Part shown: positions 26,342-34,794 of the stretch, one piece after another
How positions within the stretch are numbered: position 1 is the stretch's first letter
How the letters are laid out: each line of letters starts with the position of its first letter
Assembly (NCBI GenBank): GCA_020161265.1
Contig: JAIUOC010000007.1
Location: 347,793-411,792 of the forward strand
From: Chloroflexota bacterium
Lineage (GTDB): Bacteria; Chloroflexota; Chloroflexia; Chloroflexales; Herpetosiphonaceae
Direction of reading: 5' to 3'
Length of the DNA: 64,000 bases
The notes under the pieces: generated by a model
The model's database searches: none
Told to the model about the DNA's origin: nothing
The model's input: only the letters and a program-made list of their open reading frames with translations
Made by a program: the position numbers and the translations under genes

Positions 26342-28255
26342 ATGAAAGTTTATAAGCCAATGCTCAAACTCATTGCAGCTTTTTTGGTCTTTTTACCGCT
26401 CGTCACCAGTGCTGCTAGCAGCACCGAGCACTTTAATCAACCAATCAGTAATTCCAGTCTGTTTAGCTGGTACACCAACTCCAGCACCGCCACGGGCACG
26501 GCCAACGTCAGCGATAGCCAAGCCCAAGATGGCAAGATTCTGCGGCTTTCGATTGCCGCTGGCCAAACTGCCTATCCAGGCCAAGGCTCAAATTTGGTTT
26601 CGCGCCAACAGTATCATTATGGCACCTATGAAGCCCGTATGAAAACCGCCAACTGCGCCAGCGACGAAGGTGTAATCAACGGTTTCTTTACCTATTTCAA
26701 CGATGGCAGCGATAGCAATGGCAATGGCTTGCCTGATAACAGCGAAATTGATTTTGAATGGCTCTGCGCCGAACCCCAATCAATCTTGATGACGATCTGG
26801 ACTGATTACAACGATCCAACCGCGATCAGTCGGCGGGTCTATCGCAAGGTTAATTTGGCAACTGGCACGATCGAATATACCCGCTATGCCACGACCTTCG
26901 GCGATAGCTACACCGATTTGTCGAATAGCCCAAGCGAAAATCAACCAACGGCGGTGCAGGCGATTCCAAGCTACAATTCAGCCACCAACTACTATGAATA
27001 TGGCTTCAATTGGACTGCCAGCAACGTCACCTTGTGGGTGGTGAATCCGAGCAACGGCCAAAAAATTGTGCTCTGGGATTATCGTGGGCCAAGCGCACGG
27101 ATTCCTAAAAATCCAGCGGCATTTATGGTCAATTTGTGGCATCACCCCAATTGGACTCCCGAATGCTGTGCGAATGCCACCAATCCACCACGAGCCACCC
27201 GTTCACTGGATGTTGATTGGTTACGTTTCACGCCACAAAGTGACATCCCAAGCGATACAACCGCGCCAAGTGCTCCCAGCAATCTGCAAGCACCCAGCAA
27301 AACCCACAACAGCGTAAATTTAAGCTGGAACGCCGCCACTGATAATGTTGGCGTGGTGGGCTACGATATTTATCAGAATGGCGGGGCCAATCCAGTTGCC
27401 AGCACCAGCAGCACCAACATCACGATCAGCGGGCTGAATCCCAGCACTGCCTATAGTTTTGCGGTCAAAGCGCGTGATGCCGCTGGCAATCGCTCGGCCA
27501 ACAGCAACAGCCTGAGCGTCACCACCAACAGCCAACCAACTACAGGCAATGGCTTACAAGCAAGCTTTGTCAAAACCTCAGATTGGGGCAACGGCTATGT
27601 GGGAGTCTATCGGATTACCAACAATGGCAGTAGCGCCGTCGATGGCTGGACGCTAAGCTTTGACTTGCCGAGTAATGCCACGATTTCAAGCTGGTGGGAT
27701 GCGACTCAAGCCAAGAGCGGCAACCGCTACACCGCTGGCAATCTCGAATGGAACCGCCGAATCGAAGTTGGCCAAACTCGCGAATTTGGCTTTAGCGGAA
27801 GCTACAGCGGCGCATGGATCAACCCCAGCAACTGCACGATCAACGGCCAAGCCTGTAGTGGCGGCACAACCAGCAGCAACGTGGCGCTTGGTCGGCCAGT
27901 TCAAGTTTCCTCGGTCGAAACCAGCACTTTGGGTGGAGCCAACGCCACCGATGGCAACAACGCCACTCGTTGGGCCAGCAGCTACAGCGATCCTCAATGG
28001 ATTCAAGTTGACTTGGGCAGTAGCAAAAGCTTGACCAAAGTTGTGTTGAATTGGGAAGCAGCCTATGCGCGGGCCTATCAAGTACAAGTTTCCGATGATG
28101 CGAGTACTTGGCGCACCCTGAGCACTGTCAGCAACGGCGATGGCGGCAGCGATACGCTGAATGTCAACGGCAGCGGACGTTATTTGCGAATTTATGCAAC
28201 CCAACGCGGTACCGAATGGGGCTACTCGTTGTGGGAAATCGCCGCCTATAACTAG
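26342..28255 (+). CDS. Secreted GH16 beta-glucanase with FN3, CBM2 and F5/8-type C modules
   Basis: A 637-residue exported hydrolase. ATG 26342 begins a clean signal peptide (MKVYKPMLKLIAAFLVFLPL, cleavage near SAA); a GTG at 26297 would add 15 residues. The GH16 domain (about 28-300) contains E-I-D-F-E with nucleophile Glu135 and acid/base Glu139, as in lichenase and laminarinase-type enzymes. A fibronectin type III domain follows (about 305-395, DTTAPSAPSNLQAPSKT). Then comes a family 2 cellulose-binding module (about 405-510, GWTLSFDLPSNATISSWW) and a discoidin-like F5/8 C module, CBM32-like (about 515-637, WIQVDLGSS to SLWEIAAYN). It should attack beta-1,3/1,4-glucans or related walls outside the cell. 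A strong terminator follows. Confidence 0.92.
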   Translation: MKVYKPMLKLIAAFLVFLPLVTSAASSTEHFNQPISNSSLFSWYTNSSTATGTANVSDSQAQDGKILRLSIAAGQTAYPGQGSNLVSRQQYHYGTYEARMKTANCASDEGVINGFFTYFNDGSDSNGNGLPDNSEIDFEWLCAEPQSILMTIWTDYNDPTAISRRVYRKVNLATGTIEYTRYATTFGDSYTDLSNSPSENQPTAVQAIPSYNSATNYYEYGFNWTASNVTLWVVNPSNGQKIVLWDYRGPSARIPKNPAAFMVNLWHHPNWTPECCANATNPPRATRSLDVDWLRFTPQSDIPSDTTAPSAPSNLQAPSKTHNSVNLSWNAATDNVGVVGYDIYQNGGANPVASTSSTNITISGLNPSTAYSFAVKARDAAGNRSANSNSLSVTTNSQPTTGNGLQASFVKTSDWGNGYVGVYRITNNGSSAVDGWTLSFDLPSNATISSWWDATQAKSGNRYTAGNLEWNRRIEVGQTREFGFSGSYSGAWINPSNCTINGQACSGGTTSSNVALGRPVQVSSVETSTLGGANATDGNNATRWASSYSDPQWIQVDLGSSKSLTKVVLNWEAAYARAYQVQVSDDASTWRTLSTVSNGDGGSDTLNVNGSGRYLRIYATQRGTEWGYSLWEIAAYN

Positions 28256-28283
28256 GGAGCGTCTGGCAACAACTCCCAAGTTC

Positions 28284-28315
28284 AATCCCCTAGCCCACCT
28301 CAAAGCTAGGGGATT
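28284..28315 (+). terminator. Rho-independent terminator of the GH16 gene
   Basis: AATCCCCTAGC at 28284-28294 pairs exactly with GCTAGGGGATT at 28305-28315 over a 10-nt loop and is followed by TTTGATTT. It lies 29 nt after the stop and may also serve the convergent gene ending at 28328. Confidence 0.85.
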
Positions 28316-28327
28316 TTTGATTTAACG

Positions 28328-28915
28328 TTATTCCTGAGCGTTAGAATCATCAAGCTCAAGCGAAATATTGCACAGTGGCAAAACCTCACTGCGCTTAACT
28401 CGCCGACGATGGCGCGGATTTGGCGCAACGTCGGCATTCGCCATATATTCGCGCAGTTTACCACTGGCAATCAGGCGTAACACGCGTTGCGTCGCCACAT
28501 TACTGCCAACCAGCATCGCATCAGGGTAAAGCAAGCGGGCCGCCTCGGTAATTGTAATTAAATCATCGGCATCGAGCCATGCCAGCACCGCCCCACAGAC
28601 CGCTCCAATCCCAGACTGGGTCCAAAATTCGGCAGGAATAGCAGGTTCAGTGCTCAAGGGAGCCTGCCATAACAGCCGACAAACAACATCAAGCACGCCC
28701 TTAATTTCAAAATAACGGGCAACTCCCGCTGTTTCGCGCTCAATTTCGCCATTGGCAACCGCCACCAGCAAAGTCAGTTCTTGCTCCAACAGACTAGCTT
28801 CCGCTCCCGAATGACCCACCGCCCCACCCCACCAAAGATGCTCAGCCAAACGCTGTTGGGTCTGCATCACAGCGGCTAGCGTGGTTTGCACAATCGTTGC
28901 TTGATCAAAGTGCAT
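28328..28915 (-). CDS. Unrecognised protein with excisionase-like HTH
   Basis: A 195-residue protein without a family I can name. The C-terminal third (about 115-185) has LITITEAARLLYP, then a helix QRVLRLIASGKLREY and the basic RHRRRVKRSEVLPL, the layout of MerR/excisionase-type winged helix domains. The N-terminal two thirds are helical and acidic. GAGG is 7 nt upstream of the ATG. Two identical 14-bp palindromes lie 22-54 nt upstream of the start, so it may repress itself. It is divergent from padR. Its DNA-binding role is inferred from the motif layout. Confidence 0.5.
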   Translation of the reverse strand: MHFDQATIVQTTLAAVMQTQQRLAEHLWWGGAVGHSGAEASLLEQELTLLVAVANGEIERETAGVARYFEIKGVLDVVCRLLWQAPLSTEPAIPAEFWTQSGIGAVCGAVLAWLDADDLITITEAARLLYPDAMLVGSNVATQRVLRLIASGKLREYMANADVAPNPRHRRRVKRSEVLPLCNISLELDDSNAQE

Positions 28916-28936
28916 ACGCGATCCTCAACAATCAAT

Positions 28937-28969
28937 AATATACGTATATTACATCAATATACGTATATT
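28937..28969. promoter_or_regulatory. Twin palindromic operators AATATACGTATATT
   Basis: Two exact copies of a perfect 14-bp palindrome at 28937-28950 and 28956-28969, 19 nt centre to centre. They lie upstream of the HTH gene at 28328 and 120 nt before the divergent padR. Identical twin palindromes nearly two helical turns apart are typical of cooperative dimer binding. Confidence 0.7.
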
Positions 28970-29052
28970 ATCAAGTAAATCTGCAAATACTCATTGATCG
29001 CTAGCTAAAACAGCTGCTTAAAAAATAGTCACAATTTCGCCATATTTAACTA

Positions 29053-29082
29053 TTGACAATACTGTGCAATACACAGTATTAT
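29053..29082 (+). promoter_or_regulatory. padR promoter overlapped by its operator
   Basis: TTGACA at 29053-29058, an 18-nt spacer and TATTAT at 29077-29082. The inverted repeat AATACTGTG (29058-29066) and CACAGTATT (29072-29080) fills the spacer and touches both boxes. PadR repressors bind ATAC-type inverted repeats at their own promoters. Transcription should start at about 29089, just at the ATG. Confidence 0.8.
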
Positions 29083-29089
29083 AAAAACC

Positions 29090-29443
29090 ATGATAGTACA
29101 AGCAACAGAACAAGAGGGATACGAAAAATTATCCCAAGAATTACGGCGGGGAGTGGTGATATTGGCGGCATTGAGCCAACTGCAAACGCCCCAATATGGC
29201 TACTCGCTGATTGATCGCCTGGCGGAACGGGGCTTTAGTATCGACCAAGGCACGCTCTACCCACTGTTGCGGCGCTTGGAAAGCCAAGGTTTTCTAGACA
29301 GTATGTGGAATGTCGAAGGCTCACGGCCACGCCGCTACTATGTGATTAATGAAGCAGGTCGCACCCTGCTAGCCCAACTGAGCCACGATTGGCAAAGCCT
29401 AGCCGAAGTCATGCAACGCTTATTAACTAATGAAGGAGCTTGA
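29090..29443 (+). CDS. PadR family transcriptional regulator
   Basis: A 117-residue PadR protein with the N-terminal winged helix and short C-terminal helix of the small subfamily. Motifs are LRRGVVILAALSQLQTPQYGYSLIDRLAERGFSIDQGTLYPLLRRLESQGFL and RPRRYYVINEAGRTLL, the latter the wing. It should bind the inverted repeat in its own promoter. No Shine-Dalgarno is found and the promoter predicts a transcript beginning at or one base before the ATG, so it is probably leaderless. The next gene starts 2 nt after its stop and encodes a HAAS-type membrane protein, the classic PadR partner. The ligand is unknown. Confidence 0.92.
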   Translation: MIVQATEQEGYEKLSQELRRGVVILAALSQLQTPQYGYSLIDRLAERGFSIDQGTLYPLLRRLESQGFLDSMWNVEGSRPRRYYVINEAGRTLLAQLSHDWQSLAEVMQRLLTNEGA

Positions 29444-29444
29444 G

Positions 29445-30455
29445 ATGGAACTGATTGAACGTTATCTTGCAGCAGTTGGCAATTATTTACCTGCCAAGCA
29501 ACGCAGCGATATTTTGGATGAGCTACGTTCTTCGATCTACGATAGCCTTGAGCGCAACGATCAAGCGCTCGACGATCAATCGGCTGTTGTCGCAACCCTG
29601 CAAGCGCTGGGCGAGCCAGCCAAAGTAGCGGCGGCTTATGGTAACAACCAACAATATTTGATCAGTCCAGCGATGTTTCCACAGTTTCGAGCAGTGGTAT
29701 TGCTGGTATTTAGCATTATTATCGTTAGTCAGCTTGGTTTAGCGCTGCTGGCAACAATTGGCAATTATCGCTTGAATATTGTGCAAGTTGCTTGGAGCGC
29801 CATCAGCAATCTGCCAGCAACCTTTGGCTTGATTGTCGCGATTTTCTGGGGTATTCAAAAGCTTGAAATTGAGGCTGAAACTGAGCCGAAAAAGCCATTC
29901 GACCCGCGCAAATTGCCAGCAATTACTCCAGCTAACGAGAAAGTTAGCCGCAGCTCGCAGCTGATTGGGATTGCGGTTCAGGTTATTTTGTTGGGCTGGC
30001 TGATGCAATTTCAGGCCGAAGGCGGCTTCCGCTGGGTTGATGGCAGTGGCTTGTTTGAAAACCCAGTGATTAGCCAGTATTTTGCCTTGGTGGTCGTTGC
30101 CAGTATTTTCAATGTGGTCGTTGATCTGATTGTGATGTGGCGTGGCGTTTGGCAAACCAGCACCCGTATCGCTTCACTAGCGGCCAGTGGCTTTAGTTTG
30201 ATTGTGTTGTTCCTATTGATTCGCGGCCATGCCGAGTGGCTGACCAACGCAGGTTATCCCAATTCATTACGCCAACTCAGCCGACTTGGCGAGCTGATTC
30301 GCGAAAATAGCCCAGCAATTGGCATGAGTTCGTTCTATTACGGTTTGTCAATCACCGCCTTTTTCGTGATTATCGATGCAGGCTACACGGCCTACAAACT
30401 GTACCAAGAGCGTAGCCAAGCCAAGCTTAACAACAATCTTATTGCTACCGTGTAA
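29445..30455 (+). CDS. HAAS-domain membrane protein, partner of PadR
   Basis: A 336-residue protein. ATG 29445 has AAGGAG 7 nt upstream; this site overlaps the end of padR. Residues about 1-65 form a HAAS-type helical domain (MELIERYLAAVGNYLPAKQRSDILDELRSSIYD, then QALGEPAKVAAAYG), which occurs in proteins cotranscribed with PadR. The rest has about six or seven membrane segments (VVLLVFSIIIVSQLGLALL, IGIAVQVILLGWLMQF, FALVVVASIFNVVVDLIV and more). Its role may be to sense envelope stress and signal to PadR, or to be the regulated output; the family function is not settled. Confidence 0.75.
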   Translation: MELIERYLAAVGNYLPAKQRSDILDELRSSIYDSLERNDQALDDQSAVVATLQALGEPAKVAAAYGNNQQYLISPAMFPQFRAVVLLVFSIIIVSQLGLALLATIGNYRLNIVQVAWSAISNLPATFGLIVAIFWGIQKLEIEAETEPKKPFDPRKLPAITPANEKVSRSSQLIGIAVQVILLGWLMQFQAEGGFRWVDGSGLFENPVISQYFALVVVASIFNVVVDLIVMWRGVWQTSTRIASLAASGFSLIVLFLLIRGHAEWLTNAGYPNSLRQLSRLGELIRENSPAIGMSSFYYGLSITAFFVIIDAGYTAYKLYQERSQAKLNNNLIATV

Positions 30456-30465
30456 AAAGCGCTCA

Positions 30466-30503
30466 TTTGGCAGGAGTTAATTGGGTAATTAACTCCTGCC
30501 AAA
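30466..30503. terminator. Bidirectional terminator between HAAS and GT87 genes
   Basis: TTTGGCAGGAGTTAATT at 30466-30482 and its exact complement at 30487-30503 form a 17-bp stem over GGGT. It lies between convergent genes, with A/T-rich flanks on both sides. Confidence 0.85.
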
Positions 30504-30508
30504 TCGTT

Positions 30509-31462
30509 TTAATTGACGGGCTTCGTTGCCAAGCGAGCACGTCGCTGCGCCCACCAACTTTGCGGCCAATTGGTATAACAAAGGTGAATCAGCATTACCA
30601 AGGGCAAAATCCAAGCCCAACGCAGGGTAAATTCAGGCTCAATCGGCTTAAACAGCATCCACCCATACGAAAGCGCAATCGTCCACCACTTGGGATAAAA
30701 CAAAATCAACACAATATAAGTATAGGTGCCAAAAAAGGGCGAAGCCAAGGCCATCATCACAAGGCACAAGAGCACGCGCAGTTCGCGATCTTTAAATAAG
30801 AAGGGAATCCAAATAAATGGCAAAGCAAAGCGCCAGGTATCGCCTGCCGCTAAACGCCAAACATGCCGCGGTAATGTTTGAGTATTGCCCAACCAACGAA
30901 TTGGCCAATCGATGCCAAACACCAAGAAACTCAGCAGCAACATGAGCGTCGGTGGAATTAACATGCGCCATAGATGGGGGAATTTTTGACCAACGATTAA
31001 GCCAACAATTACCAAAGCGGTTACTTGGGGTTTAATCGCCAATAAACAAATTCCTAGGCCATGCAACCATGGATTTTCAGATTTCAGAATCAAATATAAA
31101 CCAAGGCATAGAAAAATATCAACTTGGCCCAAAGAATATTGACCAATCATGGAAAATGAAATAATAACTAATGGCGTAATCTTCATTCGATAAATTAGCC
31201 AAAACATCGTAGCAAATACCATAATGCTCCATAATGGCATTGCCCAGTTGTTATCTGGCAAGATCATGAGTGGTGCAAAAATCCAACGCGCATAATAAGG
31301 ATTAAAGCCACAATTATCACAGCCTTTGGCAAAAGGCATATAATATTTATGTAGATCCTCACCAAATCTTGGGGTATACAATGACATAGCCGATAGAACA
31401 ACGGCAACAATAATCACGATAATCCAAGAAATCCGCTTAATATCGATCGACGCCTGTGCCAT
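30509..31462 (-). CDS. GT87-family (DUF2029) mannosyltransferase-like membrane protein
   Basis: A 317-residue polytopic protein with about nine membrane segments. I start it at ATG 31462, which follows GAGGAG by 7 nt. The region SMIGQYSLGQVDIFLCLGLYLILKSENPWLHGLGICLLAIKPQ carries the G-Q-x-D and late K-P-Q pattern of family GT87, GT-C-fold enzymes that use polyprenyl-phosphate sugars, typically mannose, outside the membrane. The early loop YTPRFGEDLHKYYMPFAKGCDNCGFNPYYARWIF has the acidic residue expected in the GT-C active site plus a CDNC pair. The protein is shorter than many GT87 members. The acceptor is unknown; cell-envelope glycolipid or glycoprotein synthesis is likely. Confidence 0.7.
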   Translation of the reverse strand: MAQASIDIKRISWIIVIIVAVVLSAMSLYTPRFGEDLHKYYMPFAKGCDNCGFNPYYARWIFAPLMILPDNNWAMPLWSIMVFATMFWLIYRMKITPLVIISFSMIGQYSLGQVDIFLCLGLYLILKSENPWLHGLGICLLAIKPQVTALVIVGLIVGQKFPHLWRMLIPPTLMLLLSFLVFGIDWPIRWLGNTQTLPRHVWRLAAGDTWRFALPFIWIPFLFKDRELRVLLCLVMMALASPFFGTYTYIVLILFYPKWWTIALSYGWMLFKPIEPEFTLRWAWILPLVMLIHLCYTNWPQSWWAQRRARLATKPVN

Positions 31463-31579
31463 ACGCTTACTCCTCTGGTTGAATAGATGCTTCATAATAC
31501 CAAAAAAGTCGCTGACCCAAGTTGTGCAAAAGCTATGGCATAATCAAGCCTAGGTCATGTTGCCAATGGGGGAATTCGA

Positions 31580-32011
31580 ATGTCGCGCAGGTATCCAAGC
31601 CAACCATTAATTGGCGTAGCGGTGATGGTTTGGCACAAACAACAAGTGCTTTTAGTCCAACGAGCTAAGGAGCCATTGGCTGGCCAGTGGAGCGTTCCAG
31701 GTGGGGCGATCGAGTTGGGCGAAACAGTCGAGGCCGCTGCCCGCCGCGAAATTCGCGAAGAATGTAGCGTTGAAATCAGCCAGCCACATTTTATCACCGC
31801 TGTCGATGTGATTCATCGTGATCAAGCTGATCAGGTGCAATATCATTATGTCTTGTTGGAGATGCAGGCCGAATGGCTCAGTGGCGAGCCACAAGCAGGC
31901 GATGATGCTTTAGCGATTGGTTGGTTTGGGGTTGATGATCTCGCAGGTCTCGATATTCACCCTGAAACCCGACGGCTGGTTGAAACTGTCGCCGCCCAAC
32001 GCCTCGATTAA
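31580..32011 (+). CDS. Nudix hydrolase
   Basis: A 143-residue Nudix enzyme. The Nudix box runs from G42 through E48 to REIREEC (R56, E57, E60, E61); these acidic residues bind Mg2+. The final box glycine is Ser63. It begins with PLIGVAVMVWHKQQVLLVQRAKEPLAGQWSVPGG. Spacing and length resemble ADP-ribose pyrophosphatase or MutT-like housekeeping members, and a substrate cannot be fixed. The start is ATG 31580 with a purine-rich GGGGGA about 7 nt upstream. It is divergent from the GT87 gene and is followed by a strong terminator. Confidence 0.88.
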   Translation: MSRRYPSQPLIGVAVMVWHKQQVLLVQRAKEPLAGQWSVPGGAIELGETVEAAARREIREECSVEISQPHFITAVDVIHRDQADQVQYHYVLLEMQAEWLSGEPQAGDDALAIGWFGVDDLAGLDIHPETRRLVETVAAQRLD

Positions 32012-32017
32012 AGCTAA

Positions 32018-32046
32018 AACCCCCGTTGGGCCAACCCAACGGGGGG
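32018..32046. terminator. Bidirectional terminator after the Nudix gene
   Basis: AACCCCCGTTGGG at 32018-32030 pairs with CCCAACGGGG plus GGTT at 32035-32046 around CCAA. It separates the convergent Nudix and DUF59 genes. Confidence 0.8.
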
Positions 32047-32058
32047 TTCGTCAACAAT

Positions 32059-32376
32059 TTAGAAATAACCTAATTCATCTTTAGCATCTTGGCTCATCAT
32101 TTCGGGGTTCCAAAATGGAGTCCAAACCAAGTTGATATTCACATCGTTCAAGCTGGGGTGAATCACTTCGAGCGCTTTGACTTCTTTGTGCGCTTGGTCG
32201 ATAATTTGTGGCCCAGCTGGACAAGCAGGCGTTGTCAGGGTCATATCAACCACGATTTGGCGGCCTTCATCACGAATATCAACATTGTAGATCAAACCCA
32301 AATCAACGATATTAACCCCAATTTCAGGGTCAACGACGTTTTTGAGGGCTGAACGAACCATATCATCACTAAGCAT
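32059..32376 (-). CDS. MIP18/DUF59-family Fe-S assembly factor (SufT-like)
   Basis: A 105-residue DUF59 protein: DDMVRSALKNVVDPEIGVNIVDLGLIYNVDI is the family's start and TLTTPACPAGPQIIDQ holds the conserved cysteine. The C-terminus VNINLVWTPFWNPEMMSQDAKDELGY is also conserved. DUF59 proteins mature iron-sulfur proteins (SufT, PaaD and eukaryotic CIAO2). AGGAAGG lies 7 nt before the ATG. It is 38 nt downstream of the Fe-S scaffold gene on the same strand, so the two form a small Fe-S assembly operon. No sufBCDS genes are in the window. Confidence 0.87.
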   Translation of the reverse strand: MLSDDMVRSALKNVVDPEIGVNIVDLGLIYNVDIRDEGRQIVVDMTLTTPACPAGPQIIDQAHKEVKALEVIHPSLNDVNINLVWTPFWNPEMMSQDAKDELGYF

Positions 32377-32414
32377 TGAGTTTCCTTCCTATCGTCCACA
32401 CCAGATTGGCGTGA

Positions 32415-32861
32415 TTAATTTGAAAATGTTTCAGGCGCGGTCTGGGTCGGGGCGTTTTCGCCAAGCTCAGCCCGAATCTGATCGTTACGATATTTTTTGA
32501 TCGCAGCCTTGAGCGTACCCAAAGCCAAGGTTGCGCAACGCGGGCGCGATTGCACCACCTCACGGCCCAACTCATCGATCATCCAATTAAAATCCAAGGC
32601 TTCAACCGCTGCCAATGCTTGGCCCTGCATTTGTTCGAGCAAAATCGAGGCGGCGGCTTGGCTGATGGTGCAGCCCTCACCAACAAAGGCCAGATCTTGA
32701 ATTGCATCGTTGGCAGCATCGACCTTGAGATAGATTGTTACGACATCGCCGCAACCAGGATTACCACCAGGCATGGTCACATCCGGATCGGCCAATTCGC
32801 CGCGATGGCGCGGTTGTTCATAATGTTCGAGCAAAAACTCGATAGCTTCTTGGCGATCCAC
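32415..32861 (-). CDS. sufU: NifU/SufU-type Fe-S cluster scaffold
   Basis: About 148 residues. I prefer GTG 32861: the GGAGG 5 nt before it is embedded in an upstream in-frame ATG codon at 32873, which itself has no ribosome site. The three cluster or zinc ligands are present in NPGCGD, EGCTIS and RPRCATL, with the conserved Asp in the first motif. About 45 residues separate the second and third Cys, which lacks the usual SufU insert and is nearer IscU; but the residue before the third Cys is Arg, not the IscU His. It is thus a mixed type. It would hold or transfer sulfur for Fe-S clusters with a cysteine desulfurase. It is cotranscribed with the DUF59 gene. Confidence 0.85.
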   Translation of the reverse strand: MDRQEAIEFLLEHYEQPRHRGELADPDVTMPGGNPGCGDVVTIYLKVDAANDAIQDLAFVGEGCTISQAAASILLEQMQGQALAAVEALDFNWMIDELGREVVQSRPRCATLALGTLKAAIKKYRNDQIRAELGENAPTQTAPETFSN

Positions 32862-32936
32862 ATTCGCCTCCATAACTGGTGCTGATTTCTATTTGTATTG
32901 TACACGATTCTCCTGCAAAATTGGCTAGCTAAATAG

Positions 32937-32967
32937 CAAAACACCACCCGCAACGAGTGGTGTTTTG
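32937..32967 (-). terminator. Terminator of the secreted lipase gene
   Basis: CAAAACACCAC at 32937-32947 pairs exactly with GTGGTGTTTTG at 32957-32967 over 9 nt. On the minus strand the stem ends in a T-rich stretch. It lies 23 nt after the stop. Confidence 0.75.
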
Positions 32968-32990
32968 TAGAACGCTAACGGTTTGTAGGT

Positions 32991-34634
32991 TTAGCGGCCA
33001 GCAGGCAAGCTGTTGGCTGGGTTCTTGGTAGCGCTATCGACAACCCCGATATTTAGCGGAATTGAGCGTTCGAAGCTGCTGCCATCGGCGGCAGTACCAG
33101 TGACGGTTACGGCCACTTGATACAAACCAAAGGCTTGCGGGCTAGTCAGATTCAGGCTAGCGCTATCAACACCTTTAGCTGAGAGGCTACGGTTGGTTGG
33201 CAAAGCGCTGTGCAATTCTGTGCCTTGAGGCGTGCCTGTCAATTGAGCCTTGACGCTCAAGCCTTGAGCATTGCTAGCATTGACCTTCAAGCCCAAACTT
33301 TGGTTAGGCTGCGCCAACAAGCTAGCGGCATCAAGTTGCACATTCAAGTTGCTATCCAACGTGGCGTTGAATAGATAGGCGGTATCGGCCTTACCACCAC
33401 TGACGACCACCGACCAAGCACCGCTCGCTGGAGCAGCAACTTCGGCGCTGTAGTGGTAGGCTCCACGGAAGAATTCAGTATCAAGCTCAGGCTTGTTGGC
33501 AGCATAGCGCTTGCCTTGGGCATCAACAAACGCTACATCGAGATCAGCACTGTTGCTGACAAAATCGAAGTTGGCGGTTTTCACCCCAGTTTCGAGATTG
33601 AAGCGAATGCCGCCACGGCTGGCGTTTTCGAGCACCCCACCCCGCAAAATGCTATTGGCATTGATCGTGGTCGCTTGATCAGCAACTGGGCTGTTAGCGC
33701 TATTTTCGCTGACTTTGCTGCGGAAGGTGCCGCGCACGCTTGGCTCGATTGAACTCCAAACCACGCTGCCCAAACGAATATTGTCGTGGTCGTAGTTGCG
33801 GGTAAAGAGCCGTGTATATTGGCGAGGGTGAATCGAGCTACTAACTTGCACCACCCCGTCATTATCACCTGAGATATAGGCTCCGCCAAACCACATGGCC
33901 GAGAAAGCTGGGCCATGGTTAGTACCACCAGCAGTGTGGAAGCGCACATTGCTATAGTTGGCGCTGCCATCGGTTTGCGAACGGAAGTTGCTCATATAGG
34001 CAGTTTGCATTGAATAGGTGCCATCATCGCGTTGGCCCAGCAACGAAGCCAACCAGCCAGCCCACCAGCTATACGCCAAGTCGGCCAATTGTGAACCACG
34101 GTGGGGCGAGCTGAGGGTAACAATATTTTGCACCTTGCCACTTGCGCCATAGTGAATCACAGCACTGTTGGTATCGACACCACCTTTGCTATGGGCGATA
34201 ATGTTAACCGAGCGCACCCCATAATGATTTAAAATAACGTCTAATTGGCGATTCAAGGTTGCGCCGTTGGTCCAAACTGATGATGATGGGCCATCAACTT
34301 CGTCGTCAATACTCACAAAGGCGGTACGATAACCAGCCGCATAGGCTTTATCATACATATCGTTCGTGCCGTGGTACATGGTTGCGCCCCACCAGTTGGG
34401 AGCCTTGCCGTGTAACCCATGGACAAAGACCAAGACTGGCTTGCTGCTGCTGTTGGCTGGCACAGCACCCACCCAAACACGGCCTTTACCAGCGCCATTG
34501 ACTTCAGCAATAATGCGCGGAGCTGGCGCAGCCATTAAATGGGCTGATTGGGCTTGAACCGACTTGTGTGGAAGGCTAACGGTGGCCAACATGAGGGCGA
34601 TCAGGGCCAAAATAACTGCAATCCGACGTTTCAC
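32991..34634 (-). CDS. Secreted triacylglycerol-lipase-like alpha/beta hydrolase
   Basis: A 547-residue exported hydrolase. I choose GTG 34634: AAGGAG stands 6 nt upstream and the protein then begins MKRRIAVILALIALMLATV, a textbook signal peptide cut after VQA. Upstream ATG codons lie before that ribosome site. The alpha/beta hydrolase core (about 60-310) has the oxyanion motif VFVHGLHGKAPNWWG, the nucleophile elbow I-I-A-H-S-K-G-G (Ser149), an acid in SGDNDGVV and a His in YDHDNIRLG. The rest (about 320-547) is a run of beta-sandwich domains that may bind substrate or surface. It resembles bacterial lipases of the esterase/PGAP1 type. It is divergent from the STAND regulator at 34795, which may control it. 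Confidence 0.85.
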   Translation of the reverse strand: MKRRIAVILALIALMLATVSLPHKSVQAQSAHLMAAPAPRIIAEVNGAGKGRVWVGAVPANSSSKPVLVFVHGLHGKAPNWWGATMYHGTNDMYDKAYAAGYRTAFVSIDDEVDGPSSSVWTNGATLNRQLDVILNHYGVRSVNIIAHSKGGVDTNSAVIHYGASGKVQNIVTLSSPHRGSQLADLAYSWWAGWLASLLGQRDDGTYSMQTAYMSNFRSQTDGSANYSNVRFHTAGGTNHGPAFSAMWFGGAYISGDNDGVVQVSSSIHPRQYTRLFTRNYDHDNIRLGSVVWSSIEPSVRGTFRSKVSENSANSPVADQATTINANSILRGGVLENASRGGIRFNLETGVKTANFDFVSNSADLDVAFVDAQGKRYAANKPELDTEFFRGAYHYSAEVAAPASGAWSVVVSGGKADTAYLFNATLDSNLNVQLDAASLLAQPNQSLGLKVNASNAQGLSVKAQLTGTPQGTELHSALPTNRSLSAKGVDSASLNLTSPQAFGLYQVAVTVTGTAADGSSFERSIPLNIGVVDSATKNPANSLPAGR

Positions 34635-34794
34635 GAACGACTCCTTTGCATTGCTCATCGTCACTGACGAACTACCGTAGAGAGAATCGACTGACGGATA
34701 TGTGGGAGAAATTGGTGGATGACTATAGCATAACGCAGAATGTCAAAATAGTCAAAACTTTATTAATAGAGTGTATTTTGAGGAGTATTTGGCA

